Of a DNA stretch of 64,000 nt, positions 36,019 through 47,086 are shown in pieces; position 1 is the stretch's first letter; each line of letters starts with the position of its first letter. The DNA comes from Crotalaria pallida (Eukaryota > Streptophyta > Magnoliopsida > Fabales > Fabaceae). The DNA lies in NCBI GenBank assembly GCA_037953625.1, contig CM075652.1, positions 55,793,501 to 55,857,500 of the forward strand, written 5' to 3'. Made by a program: the position numbers and the translations under genes. Under the pieces are notes generated by a model, which saw only the letters and a program-made list of their open reading frames with translations, was not told the origin of the DNA and ran no database searches.

Positions 36019-36141
36019 GGGTTTTTATTTCACCTCAAGGTCTATGGATGTGTTTTTATTTTGTCACCTCAAGGTCTATGGATGTCACCCCAATTCTTTA
36101 AATAATACCCATTATGTCCTTTAAAAAAAACATGATATAAC

Positions 36142-36355
36142 ATGGGTCATAGGGGGTGCTTACAACCTTACGACCCATTAAAAAACTAAGTTTTGACACG
36201 GGTCGTAAGCAGGTGCTACGACCTTCACCCACTTACGACTAATTCAAAAACATTGGGTCATAAGGGGGTGCTTACGACCGTGTCAAAACTTAGTTTTTTA
36301 AAGGGTCGTAAGGGGTGCTACGACCTATAGTCGCAAGCATCCCCTACGACCCGTG
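36142..36355. repeat. Element 2 motif cluster F
   Basis: Contains at least nine copies of GGTCGTAAG, CTTACGACC or near variants (GGGTCATAGG, CTACGACC, AGTCGCAAG) in both orientations within about 215 bp. Arms 36178-36209 and 36271-36301 form an almost perfect 31-bp inverted repeat with a 61-bp spacer. Confidence 0.8.
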
Positions 36356-36593
36356 TCAAATCCTATATATTTTTTTTTAAATATAAAACCCCCTAAACCC
36401 GTTACATGTGAAACTTTGTTTTGGTACCAGCTCTTATTCTTCATCATACTAATATTATTGCTTTTAATGACTGTCGTTGAACCTGAATTATCCGAGAGAC
36501 GAGGTAATCTCCAAAAGTCATGCATAAAGTATCCAAAAACATGTTTTTATTTGTATTTTTAATTAAGATAAATTTTTTCAATGATTTTATGGA

Positions 36594-36722
36594 TGGTCGT
36601 AACATAGACCAACAGATTTTGGCCAGGTCGAAGCCCAGAGTTACGACCGTCTTTTTTGTCCTGGTCGTGACACTGGGTTACGACCTATGTTTTTTTCTTG
36701 GTCGTAATACTAGGTTACGATC
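36594..36722. repeat. Element 2 motif cluster G (transposase leader intron)
   Basis: ATGGTCGTAACA, CAGGTCGAAG, GTTACGACCG, CTGGTCGTGA, GTTACGACCT, TTGGTCGTAAT and GTTACGATCA alternate in orientation about every 15-25 bp. The cluster lies in the intron between transposase exons 1 (ends 36503) and 2 (starts 37156). Confidence 0.8.
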
Positions 36723-37130
36723 ATTTTTTTTTAATCCTAATATTACTTTTGTTTATTCCTAAGATAATTTTTTTAAAATCCTAATATTAATTTTTTTTAT
36801 TTTAAATTTCTAGTATAAATTTTTTTTTTAAATCCTAATATTACTTTTTTTTATTCTAAATTTTTAATATAACTTTTTTTTTAAAATCCTAATATTACTT
36901 TTTTTTATTTTTAAATTTCTAATATAACTTTTTTTTAATTTTAAATTCATACTTCAACTTTGTTTTTTTCATCTTTTTTGTTTTTAAATTCCTAATGTAA
37001 TATTGTTTTTTCATTTTTTTATTTTAAATTCCTAATGTAACATTGTTTTGTTCACTTTTTTAATTTTAAACTCCCAATGTAACTTTGTTTTTTTTAATTT
37101 TTTTTATTTTAAATCCTAATATAACTTTGT
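36723..37130. repeat. T-rich degenerate tandem repeat
   Basis: Variants of AAATCCTAATATTACTTTTT and AATTCCTAATGTAAC recur about every 40-60 bp in the leader intron of the Element 2 transposase. Confidence 0.7.
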
Positions 37131-40100
37131 TTTTCATTGAACAATGCTATTGCAGATTATAGTGATGACTTTCCACATAATAAGATCTTCGCAAGTAGAG
37201 ACGAATTGATCCGTTGGGTTCAATCTGTTGGAAGAGAACAAAAACATGTGATCGTTATATATCGGTCAGACACAGGCGGAGGGACGTATAAGAGAAGACC
37301 TAGGGTTTTATTAGCTTGCGAAAGAATTGGAAAATATAGGAAAAGAACAAAAGGTGAGGTGATGTCTGTATCGAGTAGTCGCAAGTCTGATTGCCCTTTC
37401 AGGATTAATGTCTGGGATCTTGGTAATGGAAAAGGTTGGATGCTTTTGGTCAAATGTGGCGTCCACAATCACAAACCATGTGAAAGCTTGGAGGGTCATT
37501 ATGGTAGGCCAACCAAAGAGGAAAAGGAGTTAATCGAGAACTTGACAAAGGCAGGGGTTAAACCGAAAGAAAATCTCATTAGTTTGAAAGAACGGAACAA
37601 AAACAATACTACTACCTCGAGACAAGTGTACAATGAGCGACAACGATATAGAAAAAGTATCAGACATCCCAAGACACAGATGCAGCATTTATTACACAGA
37701 TTGACTTCTTCTGGATATGTGACACATTATGTAAAAGACGAAGAAAGTGATGTGTTGAAGGCCATTTTTTGGGCACATCCATGTGGAATATCATTATTCC
37801 ATTCGTTCAGTATTGTTCTTGTTATGGATAGTACATACAAAACCAATAGATACAAGTATCCGCTTCTTGAGATCGTAGGTCAAACATCCACAGAGAAGAC
37901 GTTCCATGTTGCTTTTTGTTATATGGAGGCTGAAAAGGCTTCCTACTTCACATGGGCTCTAGAGCGGTTTCACAACTTGATTGAAAGTGATGATGCAATG
38001 CCTCAGTTCATCGTGACTGATAAAGAAGAAGCTCTGATTTTGGCACTCACGAAGGTGTTTCCAACATCTACTCACTTGCTATGTAAGTTTCACATATCAA
38101 AGAACGTGTTGTATAGAGTGAGGAACAAGGTGGTGACTCAAAAGATGTGACACCGATAATGGACGCTTGGAAAGAAGTCGTAGAATCTCGAGACTTGCAA
38201 GAGTATGAAGATTATTTTAAAAAATTTAAGGATATGTGCGGATTAATAATTTTTGAATACGTGCAACGTGTTTATCTGTGCAACAAGGAGAAATTTGTGG
38301 TTGTCTGGGTAAACCAATTGATGCATCTTGGTAACAACACCACAACTAATAATGAGTTTTAAAACCCAAAGATGTTTTTTAGTTATGTGTATTTCAGTTA
38401 TGTGTTTTTACCAATTGAATTTTAAAATAATCATGTAACATGTTATATGATTATTTTTTGTTTTAACAGGGTTGAGAACGCTCATGCCGCATTCAAAAGA
38501 TTATTGAGAGATAGTCAGGGGATATGTGCACCAGCTTTGAAGCGATGGAGAATATGCTGGTATGTCAACATACTGATATTAAAGACTCTTTTGAGAGTAG
38601 TATAACCAAGGTGGATCATCGTGTAAATAATGATTTCTAGAAGGAGTTGCGCCACTTTGTCTCGTGTAATGCGATAATACGGATTCATGAGATCATGGAA
38701 GGTCTTCGCCAAACAGATTGGGTAAGCTTACAATGTGATTGCAGAATCAGAAGGACTCACAGTCTACCATGTGAATGTGAACTTGCAAAATATTATAAAG
38801 AGGAAGTATCCATCCAATGGATTCAGTTCACGATCATTGGCGACGCTTGTCTTTTAATGAAAAAATAAAGACCTATTTTTTACCAACAGAATTTGATCCA
38901 AAACCATACGTGGATGAGATATATCGTCAAGTAGAAGCATTAGATGATAAGGGTGTTTTGAAAAGAAAAGATATTTTCAAAGATTACATGAGTTTGTGTA
39001 TCCAACAACAACTTCAATGAAGCCCCCTAAATATAAAGTGAAGACAAAAGACGGTGTGAATGGGAGTAGAAAGGAGGCAACACATGAAAAATCTACAAAG
39101 CGTGAACCATCTCATTGGGAAAATGATGTCATGGAGGGTACTTTACAATCCAAGGGATCTCAATCTAAAACAAAGGGTTCACAATCTACCAGGTCAAAAA
39201 CAAAAGGGTCTCAATCTAAAGGTGATTGTCAATTGTGATTTTTTATTCTTTCTTATTATGTTTTGTCAATTGTAATTGTTTATTCTTCTCAATCTACAGG
39301 ATCCAAAACAAAGGGTTCTCAATAAAACATGTCAACCAAAAGAAAGCGTACTACAGGAACATTCCAAGCTTGGAGAAATATGTTAGAAGTTTTCCCTAAT
39401 GTGTTACACCAGTTCATTCAAAAAATAAATGATGTTAAAAGTGATGAAAATTGTGGCTTCCGTGTCTTATCATTGTATAGATATGGCATAGAAGAAAACT
39501 ACATGATGATTCGCCAAGAGCTTATAAAGGAGATGATTAATAACAAAGTGTTTTATGTTGACATATTAGGACAGTCCCTTTATGACAAAACATATAATGC
39601 ATTATATGTTGATGGATTAGGTGTTGTATCAAGCTCGAAGTGGTTCGATGTTCCAGACATGGGACATGCAGTTGCTAATTTGTACAATGTTGCATTAGTG
39701 ATTATTTCGTCAACAACAGGTAGATGTCAAACGTTCTTTCGATACAGGACATCTTTGGAAACAAGTGAGAAAAAAATTTGGGTGCTTGGACATTTTCATA
39801 ATATGCACTGGGTACATGTAACATTCAATTCAATAAATAATGTTTATAAATTATTTTAATTTGTGCGAATTACTAACTTCACTTCAATTCACTTGCAGAT
39901 TAATTGGATAGAAGGTTCACCAATACCTCCTATATTTATAGGATGATGGAGAAGTGCAGGTAAGGGATCGTTTGCATGTGAATCTCATTTTCAGGAACGT
40001 CTCCAAATGTTCATACCAATTTTGCTTGAGCCTTACATGGAAGAAGATGAGCCTATTAATCTAGACGAGGAAGAAGATGAGCTTATTAATCTAGACGAAG

Positions 40101-40523
40101 ACGAAGATGAACACAAAGATCATAAGAACACTGCAAGATGATCAATCTAGATAAAGATGAGGAAATAGTTGTCATTTTTCAATAAAATAATTGTTATTCA
40201 TGTTAGTTGTCACTTTCGTTTTTAACTGAAATATGAATTCTGATAAATTGAGGATTATGAATCCTAATTGTTATTCCTGATAAATTAGTTGTCACTTTGG
40301 ATTGCTATTTGAATAATTGAGGATTAGGGTAAATTTACTTTGATCATAAAAAAAGAAATGAAAAGTATTTGAAAAGTATTAGTAGCCGTAGGGAAATCGA
40401 AATCAGATAATAGTAGTAAATGTTAAGTCGAGTCACATGCATGTACAAAAAACTGAATTAAACGGATAACATTAACATAATCAAAACTTAATAAATATCC
40501 AAAACTAAAAAATAAATCAATTC

Positions 40524-41069
40524 CTATTTGCGTCTTGCACGACGTGCACGTCCACCCCTCTGACTTGACTCTGCACCATCTTGAGTCGATCTACCACCTC
40601 TACACCCTCTCCCAGCTACCCGTAAACCCTGAATCTCACGCATGACAGGGATGGTAGTATACAATCTGATGTCATGTGTAACATCAGGATTGTTTACTTG
40701 CTCCCGGTCTGCTACATCAACAAGTCGAAGAATACTACTCATTCTTGACATTAATTCGATCTGCACATGAAAGTAATTACACATTATTACCAAAAAATAA
40801 ATTGAAATTATTAAAAATATACATTGAAATTATTAAAAAACTTACATTAGCAACTTGGAGATCATAATCCACCCTAGTCGATGTAGGTAGAAGATAAGGG
40901 TGAGAGTACATGTGAATCCAATCTACATAATCCACCACGCACTCTTCGACATGTGTAGCAGGAATGCCATCGACTACATGAACACCCCACTCAGCCCATC
41001 GCTCCTCGATCGCTTGATACAAAGGAAGCGGATGTGGTGGAGGCGGAATATACTGGATATAACCAAATT
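40524..41069 (-). pseudogene. C-terminal fragment of the Element 2 PMD gene
   Basis: Read from 41069 downward: FGYIQYIPPPP...EERWAEWGVHVVDG...DYVDWIHMYSHPYLLPTSTRV. This lines up with FGYVQTIPPAP...YLGWVHRFCHPYLLSTSVRV in the Element 1 PMD protein. After an intron (donor near 40847, acceptor near 40760) the last exon encodes an Arg/Gly-rich tail (AGRGCRGGRSTQDG, RGGRARRARRK), again as in Element 1. Everything N-terminal to FGY is absent. Confidence 0.8.
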
Positions 41070-41310
41070 ATACCCCTAAAAGATACACCTGGCATCAGCT
41101 TAATCCCTAAAAGATTTTTTTACATCAATTGTACCCCTCAAAGATTAAAATGGCATCATATTCGTCCTTCCGTTCATCCCTCTACTAATCCCTCTGTCAA
41201 GTGCCACGTGGCACTTCCTTATTAGTCATCTCTTCAAACTCATTTACACATTGAATCACCCGATGATCCTTTCCTTGAATTTATAACCATTGCATATTAG
41301 ATTTTAAGTT
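41070..41310. repeat. Left terminal part of a TIR element abutting Element 2
   Basis: Begins TTATACCCCTAAAAGATACA, then CCTGGCATCAGCTTAATCCC and a diverged repeat (TTGTACCCCTCAAAGATT). The reverse complement of 47350-47384 repeats the CTAAAGATACACCTGACATC phrase. Inner parts (TTATAACCATTG, TAGATTTTAAG) pair with 42360-42430. It looks like a DNA transposon with long TIRs later broken up by insertions. Confidence 0.55.
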
Positions 41311-41974
41311 CTTCATTTTCTTCGTCGCCAAACTCCATGGCTGCAACTCACCCATCCTAACCGCAAAGTCCAGCACCATCATCGCAGGACCTTCTTGTCA
41401 TCAAAGCCTTCCAGACTTCATGATTGAGATTTGTCCTAGGTTCCGAGCAATTCTCATCATACAAAGAAGATAACAACATCGGAGATATGGCAGTATTCAA
41501 ACCAACAAAAATCAGAGATATCAAGTTATGTTCCAGAACCAATTGGGACCAACTAATCTAGAACAGAACTCCGTTGTTATCGATCATCTAACCCGTTACA
41601 AGAGAGAGGGCTGCAAACACCGTCACTATTCTTCGCTCTCACCCGGATCAAGTACCGCCGCCGTTGGGTTGACCTTGAAACAGAGAAGATAGTGTCTGTG
41701 ATACTGGAGCAATAGAGTGAGACATACTTTCCATACTCTCCAGTGGGATTGATGCTCGACCACCGACGTGGGGTAGGTAGTAACCATTATGGTCGCTGCT
41801 TGCTTAAAGACCCCATGGCTTACCCCATGTTTTTTCGCTGGTTTTAGATTTTGTTAACTAAATCAATTTTCTTATTGTTTCTGGGTAATTGTTGCTGGTT
41901 AGGTTCTGTTCAATTAGAGAAGTAACAAGAAGATAGATTTTTTTTTTCGTTCAATTTATTATTGTTTCTGGGTA

Positions 41975-42170
41975 ATATTTTTTTTTACACCAACCAATCG
42001 GTACTCGGATCTGATTTACTCAGAATCTGACTCATCCGGTCCAACCCAATTGAGCTCGCACTAAGCGGTAGGGGTCTCCCAGCAAAGTTACTTCATACCC
42101 AAGGCTTGAACTCGAGATCAGTTGGTTAAGGGACCAAATTAGCTACCACTTGACCAACCTCACGTTGGTT
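41975..42170 (-). mobile_element. tRNA-derived SINE, minus strand
   Basis: On the minus strand, GGTTGGTCAAGTGGTAGC (A box) and CTCGAGTTCAAGCC (B box) are spaced as in a tRNA promoter. The body contains GGGAGACCCCTACCGCTTAG. Different family from the SINE at 24471. Confidence 0.6.
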
Positions 42171-42544
42171 GTTTATGGGTAATCTGGATTGAAGAAGATT
42201 GAAGAAAAGATAAATAAATATATAATTAAATAAATGGAAGTGAGGAGAAGATGATGTGGAAGGTACTGGAACAATTCTTGCTCTATATAGTTTAATTGCA
42301 CAGATTCTTCAATGATGAAGGAGAGGGACTAGATTGGGATTTGTCATTTTTCTTTTGAATTTTTCATCTTAAAATCTAAACCATTGGATATATTCAACGG
42401 TTATAAATTTAATGGAGGAATAATTCTGTGGTATCCCATGTAATGACACTCTCAACTAGAAGGGTTGTACAAAAACTTGCAGCTTGTAAAGGCTCTCCCA
42501 ACTCGAAGTAAGAAAAGATACTAAGATATTGGGTTGTAAAAGAC

Positions 42545-43390
42545 AGGGGTTGTAAGGAGAACCCAATGCCTCAGGAAGGCAACTGGGATGGGGGATAAGC
42601 TTCATCGTCGAGAGGGAAACAGCCCGGATCACCAGCTAAGGCCCCTAAATGACCGCTAAGTGATAAAGGAGGTAGCGGTGCAGAGACAACCAGGAGGTTT
42701 GCCTAGAAGCAGCCACCCTTGAAAGAGTGCATAATAGCTCACTGATCGAGCGCTCTTGCGCCGAAGATGAATGAGGCTAAGCGATCTGCCAAAGCTGTAG
42801 GATGTAAAAATGGATCGGTAGGGGAGCGTTCAGCCTTAGAGGGAAGGACCCGCGCAAGCAGTGGTGGACGAAGCGAAAGCGAGAATGTCGACTTGAGTAA
42901 CACAAACGTTGGTGAGAATCCAATGCCTTGAAAACCTAAGGGTTCCTACGCAAGGTTCGTCCACGGAGGGTGAGTCAGGGCCTAAGATTAGGCCGAAAGG
43001 GTAGTCGATGGACAACAGGTGAATATTCTTGTACTACCCCTTGTTGGTCCCGAGGAACGAAGGAGGCTAGGTTAGCCGAAAGATGGTTATCGGTTCAAGG
43101 ACGCAAGGTGCCCCTTCTTTTTTAGGGCAAGAAGGGGTAAAGAAAATGCCTCAAGCCAATGTCCTATTTGTCCGCTATACATTGCTAACATTAAGAAATG
43201 GAATAATCGGGATTCTCGAGTTTCAAGTGAGTAAACAGAATTCCATATTCGATCTCATAGATACATAGATACATATAAAATTATGTGGAAAGTCGTATTC
43301 GATGAAAGTCGTATATACGGCTTGGAGGGAGATCTTTCATATCTTTTCTTTCGAGATCCACCCTACAATATGGGGCCAAAATAAATGATT
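42545..43390 (+). pseudogene. Plastid-derived 23S rRNA-like insertion (NUPT)
   Basis: About 42570-43160 matches the central part of an organelle large-subunit rRNA: GGGGATAAGCTTCATCGTCG, AGAAGCAGCCACCCTTGAAA, TAGCTCACTGATCGAGCGCT, AAGGTTCGTCCACGGAGGGT, GTCGATGGACAACAGGTGAA. From memory of plant organelle rRNAs it fits plastid 23S best; the mitochondrial 26S is the alternative. Point differences and small deletions (for example CGCGCAAGCAGTGG) show decay, so it is not a functional rRNA gene. Downstream (43290-43390), GTCGTATATACGGCTTGGAG and GATCCACCCTACAATATGGG also look plastid-derived, meaning that the insert joins non-adjacent organelle pieces. Confidence 0.75.
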
Positions 43391-43899
43391 TTCGCTACCC
43401 CCGAACCAGCAGCCTTTGCGCCAAGCAAGACCGCCCTTGTCCTTTATTCATTCTGCCTCCTTCTTTGCTTAATAGAGTCTAAGGCAAAACAAAAGTGGGT
43501 TCTTATGCCGGTCATGGTTTTTAGACCATTGAGTTTAGAATCTCCTACTTTTTCTTCCTTTCTCCCAAAACTAGACAACATCAGGTCCAGGCATAAGCCA
43601 TACTAGAGATTCGGACCAGTTAGACTGAGTTGGTTGGCATTGGTTGTGGGTCTCCCACGGGTTAGTCTATTGCTTTAGAATGGGTCACATGTGAGAGACC
43701 AGAGAGTCTTTCTTTGGGTGTTCCCACGGGTCAGCTCCTCAAGCGATTTGTGGCTCTCCTAGGGTTTCCTCATCGGGGATCCTGGGGAAGAGGATCAAGT
43801 TGGCCCTTGCGAACAGCTTGATGCACTATCCCCCTTCAACCCTTTGAGCAAAATGCAACGGGCTTAGCTCTTTTCAGGCTGAGAAGGTTGAATTGAAAA
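43391..43899. other. GC-richer DNA of possible organelle origin
   Basis: Continues from the plastid-like DNA with a base composition unlike the AT-rich surroundings. I cannot assign it to a gene; a mitochondrial or plastid spacer is plausible. It ends exactly where the TRIM array begins. Confidence 0.35.
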
Positions 43900-44721
43900 T
43901 GTAACAGCCTAGCCCCAGCCAGCCGCACGGTACTGGGCACCGGGACCCAGCGCACCGCCACGTGGATATTGTCCGCTTTGGGCATCCTTCACCCTCACGG
44001 TTTTGCTCTTGGTCTCACACTAACAGTGAGCCCCAAAACGCGTCCACGTGAGGTAAGGTATCCACACCCTATATAAGGCATGCTTCATTCTCCTTACCAG
44101 CCGATGTGGGACTAAGGCTTCACCTTACATCCACCCCCCTTGGAGGCCCAACGTCCCCGTTGGCACACCGACCCGACCTTGGCTCTGATACCAAATGTAA
44201 CAGCCCAGCCCCAGCCAGCCGTACGGTACTGGGCATCGGGACCCAGCGCACCGCCACGTGGATATTGTCCGCTTTGGGCATCCTTCACCCTCACGGTTTT
44301 GCTCTTGGTCTCACACTAACAGTGAGCCCTAAAACGCGTCCACGTGAGGTAAGGTATCCAAACCCTATATAAGGCATGTTTCGTTCTCCTTACCAGCCGA
44401 TGTGGGACTAAGGCTTCACCTTACATCCACCCCCCTTGGAGGCCCAACGTCCCCGTTGGCACACCGACCCGACCCTGGCTCTGATACCAAATGTAACAGC
44501 CCAGCCCCAGCCAGCCGTACGGTACTGGGCATCGGGACCCAGCGCACCGCCACGTGGATATTGTCCGCTTTGGGCATCCTTCACCCTCACGGTTTTGCTC
44601 TTGGTCTCACACTAACAGTGAGCCCCAACACGCGTCCACGTGAGGTAAGGTATCCACACCCTATATAAGGCATGCTTCGTTCTCCTTACCAGCCGATGTA
44701 AGGTGAAGCCTTAGTCCCACA
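43900..44721 (-). mobile_element. Tandem TRIM array: three LTRs and two interiors
   Basis: LTRs of 230 bp lie at 43900-44129, 44196-44425 and 44492-44721, separated by two 66-bp interiors. On the minus strand each LTR ends TGTTACA and is followed by TTTGGTATCAGAGCC, a tRNA-Met primer-binding site; each interior ends in the purine tract CAAGGGGGGTGGA next to the following LTR. LTRs contain CCTATATAAGGC (probable TATA box). Copies are nearly identical, so the array is recent. In the third LTR the last 25 bp (44697-44721) are inverted relative to the others. The 60-88-aa frames inside are repeat artefacts. No target duplication is visible. Confidence 0.9.
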
Positions 44722-47086
44722 TTGAGTGTAGGATGTTTATTTAAGATGATCTTAGTCTTTTTAATAGTTTAAGTCTATTGTTAGTGCTTGAGTCAAGGAT
44801 TACCGAGCAAAGAACCATTTATGTAATTAAGCTAAGTTTAAATTTTGTATGGTGGAGTATTTTTATTTTGAAAGATCGAACAATGTAATCTTTTGGAAAC
44901 AGTCATGAATATTTTGATATAATACAATCGATGATGATACTCTTTGAACAAAGTCACCTTGTGGAGATGAATGTTTTATGTAAAGGAATGTTTTAGTAAC
45001 AACTCGGTTTTCAGTGAAGAATGCTAAGTGCAACAACGACATCTCAACAACGTTTTCAAAAAATAAAATAAAATAAAAATTTTGGCCTCATTTTTAGCAA
45101 CTTAATAAATAGAAGTTAGATATTTTGTGTTACGAAAATCGGGCTGTTACACTCACCCTAGGAACAAGAGGTGAGAGAGCAGTGATCCTAAGACAATGTG
45201 ACATTTAGATCCTTTACTAAGATGTTTCAATCATCTCAAAGATTGAAACCATGATTTGTTGATTGCTAAATGATGTTGCTTGTATGCTTATATGTTAAAT
45301 GATGCCATGTGATTTAATTATGATGCATGATTTAATCTGTACTGTGATATATGCCTGAAATATATATGTTGTTTAGTATGGTTCATTTTCTGAGAGACGT
45401 CTGTTATGTCTTGATTCTGGATTTTTATTTAAGTGAGGCAATGGAAATTATGAAATTATAATGAGACTGAAAATATCCCGAAAGTTATAAGTAGACGATG
45501 AGTAATTAATAAGGCATGTTATAAGACAAAAGAGCAATGTTGTTTAAGATGAGAATAATGCTGATGAAAATAATGAACAAGGGAGTAAGATATAAGTGGA
45601 AATAGGGCAAGTAGTCCCGATTGGCCGTGGTAAGTTCTGCATCGCGAACTAGAAATGGTACTGTCGCTTCCTATGACAATTCGAGAACATTGAGAGGGAC
45701 TGGAACGAGGCATCATACAATGAACCAGCACTCCATTTAATTTTGCTACGATGTAGCAGACAACTGTCAAGCCTGCGTGGTAAAGGTCCCGTACTCCTGT
45801 TTGCTTCCGACTTAGGTATGGGTGGATATAAGGAAATGTAGCCGTGTGTGCTAACCAACCTCCTTGTTGGTGATTATTTCCCCACATCATCTAAGGACTC
45901 GAATTGATAAGACTTAATTATAAGGAATGAATATGCTTAATAAGCTAAGTTATGATCTTGGAATCTGTTGCAATAGATGATAATTGAAAAGTTTATTGAG
46001 ATATGAAATGATATATGTTATTGGCGTTGATGAAATGTTTGTCTTGTTAAAGATATCTGCTATGTTATCATTATGTTGTTATTATCTACTATGTGAATAC
46101 TGTTATTGTGTCCTGTTCTGTTTGTATGTTGTTATGTTATGTTTTTATCTTGGCATTGGGTCTATTGTGAGCCCACACCGTCGACGTAGTGTACGTTCGG
46201 AATGCTGACTCTCTCCTATCTCATTGTCGTGTCGGTAATGCTGACGTTGCAACAGATAGATGGCCTATCGTGTAGCAATCCACATGTGGTTCCTGCAGGG
46301 GGGGAGTGTGAGAAGTCACGCTGGATGGATGGATATGGAGAGGTGATTCTCGACTGGTGATCGATGATCCGAGACATGTTTTGAGAGGGACTGCAATGGA
46401 TGTGCATGTGGGACAAGTCACACTCCAAGATTATCAAGATGGTGGACCAAGAGAGCATTACGAGAATGGTGGTCAACCCGCACCTTTGATTGCTAGATCG
46501 CCTGAACGTGTGGAAGAGGATCAGGTGTCGTACCCTGTGATGACACCAGAGGAGGAGGAGAATCCTATGGAATGGTCGGATGAGGATGAGGTGATGGATC
46601 TAGTGGATGGAGTCGGTCAGGAGTCTGATGCTGAGGATTCAAAGGAGGAGTGATGTGTCCGGAGCTTATTTGTGGTGGTGTGCTGTCTCTAGAGTCTAGG
46701 ATCTATGTTTTGATGTCAAGGATTACCTGAGCAAAGAAACTGTTTATGTACTTCAGCTTATTTTAATTTCTGTCTTATGTAGTGCTTTTTATTTTTGGAG
46801 AACTTGATGATGAACCCTTGTGAAAGTTGTAAGAGTCTTTTTTCATGTAATATATATTGAACCATGATGGACTCAAAGTGAAGTTATTTTATGATTATGA
46901 ATGTTTCCGAAATTCAGATAAGAAAATAAGTAATTTAGTGACAACTCGATTTTCAGTAAAAGGTAAAACTATGCATCAACAACGTTTTACATGTTCATGT
47001 TTTTCCTTTAAAAAAAATGGCCCCATTTTTAGCAAATTAATAAGAAATAAATGGTAATTTTCGGAAGTGAAAATCGGGCTGTTACA
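44722..47086. mobile_element. Degenerate non-autonomous LTR element
   Basis: Two diverged direct repeats, about 44760-45151 and 46700-47086, share GTCAAGGATTACC, GAGCAAAGAA, CAACTCG(G/A)TTTTCAGT, CATTTTTAGCAA and the end AAATCGGGCTGTTACA. The interior (45152 to about 46300) has no gag or pol. A purine tract GCAGGGGGGGAG at 46298-46309 may mark the true start of the right LTR (about 46308), so the left LTR would be truncated where the TRIM array abuts it. A 98-aa acidic frame (46357-46653, ending DEDEVMDL...DAEDSKEE) has no recognised domain. Confidence 0.5.

Larger units (their letters stand above)
36467..40141 (+). pseudogene. MULE transposase-OTU fusion gene of Element 2
   Basis: Exon 1 (36467-36503, MTVVEPELSERR) splices in phase to exon 2 (37156-38150). 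The product aligns along its length with the Element 1 transposase: FASRDELIRWVQSVG, CPFRI, VKCGVHNHKPCESLEGH, QMQHLLHRL, FSIVLVMDSTYKTNRYKYP, IVTDKEEALILALTKVFPTS, HLLCKFH. After a one-base frame change near 38147 the frame continues (MDAWKEVVESRDLQEYEDYF, VNQLMHLGNN). Later pieces hold the SWIM-like CDCRIRRTHSLPCECELA (38731-38780), a Lys/Ser-rich repeat linker (KGSQSKTKGSQS) and an OTU domain (39329-39859) with SDENCGFRVLSL and MHWVHV. A stop near 38640 adds to the damage. An acidic tail (EEDEPINLDEEEDE) follows in a final exon. Confidence 0.8.
36019..41069. mobile_element. Element 2: truncated relative of Element 1 (PMD plus transposase-OTU)
   Basis: The left end GGGTTTTTATTTCACCTC resembles the Element 1 TIR. 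A direct duplication of about 33 bp (36021-36085) lies at the border. Gene order is the mirror image of Element 1: transposase-OTU on plus (36467-40141) and a convergent PMD fragment on minus (40524-41069). The right part of the element, including most of the PMD gene, is missing because the PMD frame stops abruptly at a foreign junction at 41069. Noncoding DNA upstream of the transposase holds clusters of GGTCGTAA instead of GGCGGAA. Confidence 0.8.

Noticed and set aside
35853..36101. 82-codon plus-strand frame starting MMKMKMKMEREKEKK
   Set aside because: Runs through the NDUFA9 promoter-side GA repeat and into Element 2; low-complexity start, no domain.
42545..43160. Functional rRNA gene
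   Set aside because: Only a decayed internal part of an organelle large-subunit rRNA, flanked by nuclear transposons; not an rRNA locus.
44106..44668. Two nearly identical 88-codon frames
   Set aside because: They are the TRIM LTR and interior read through; duplicated because the LTR is duplicated.
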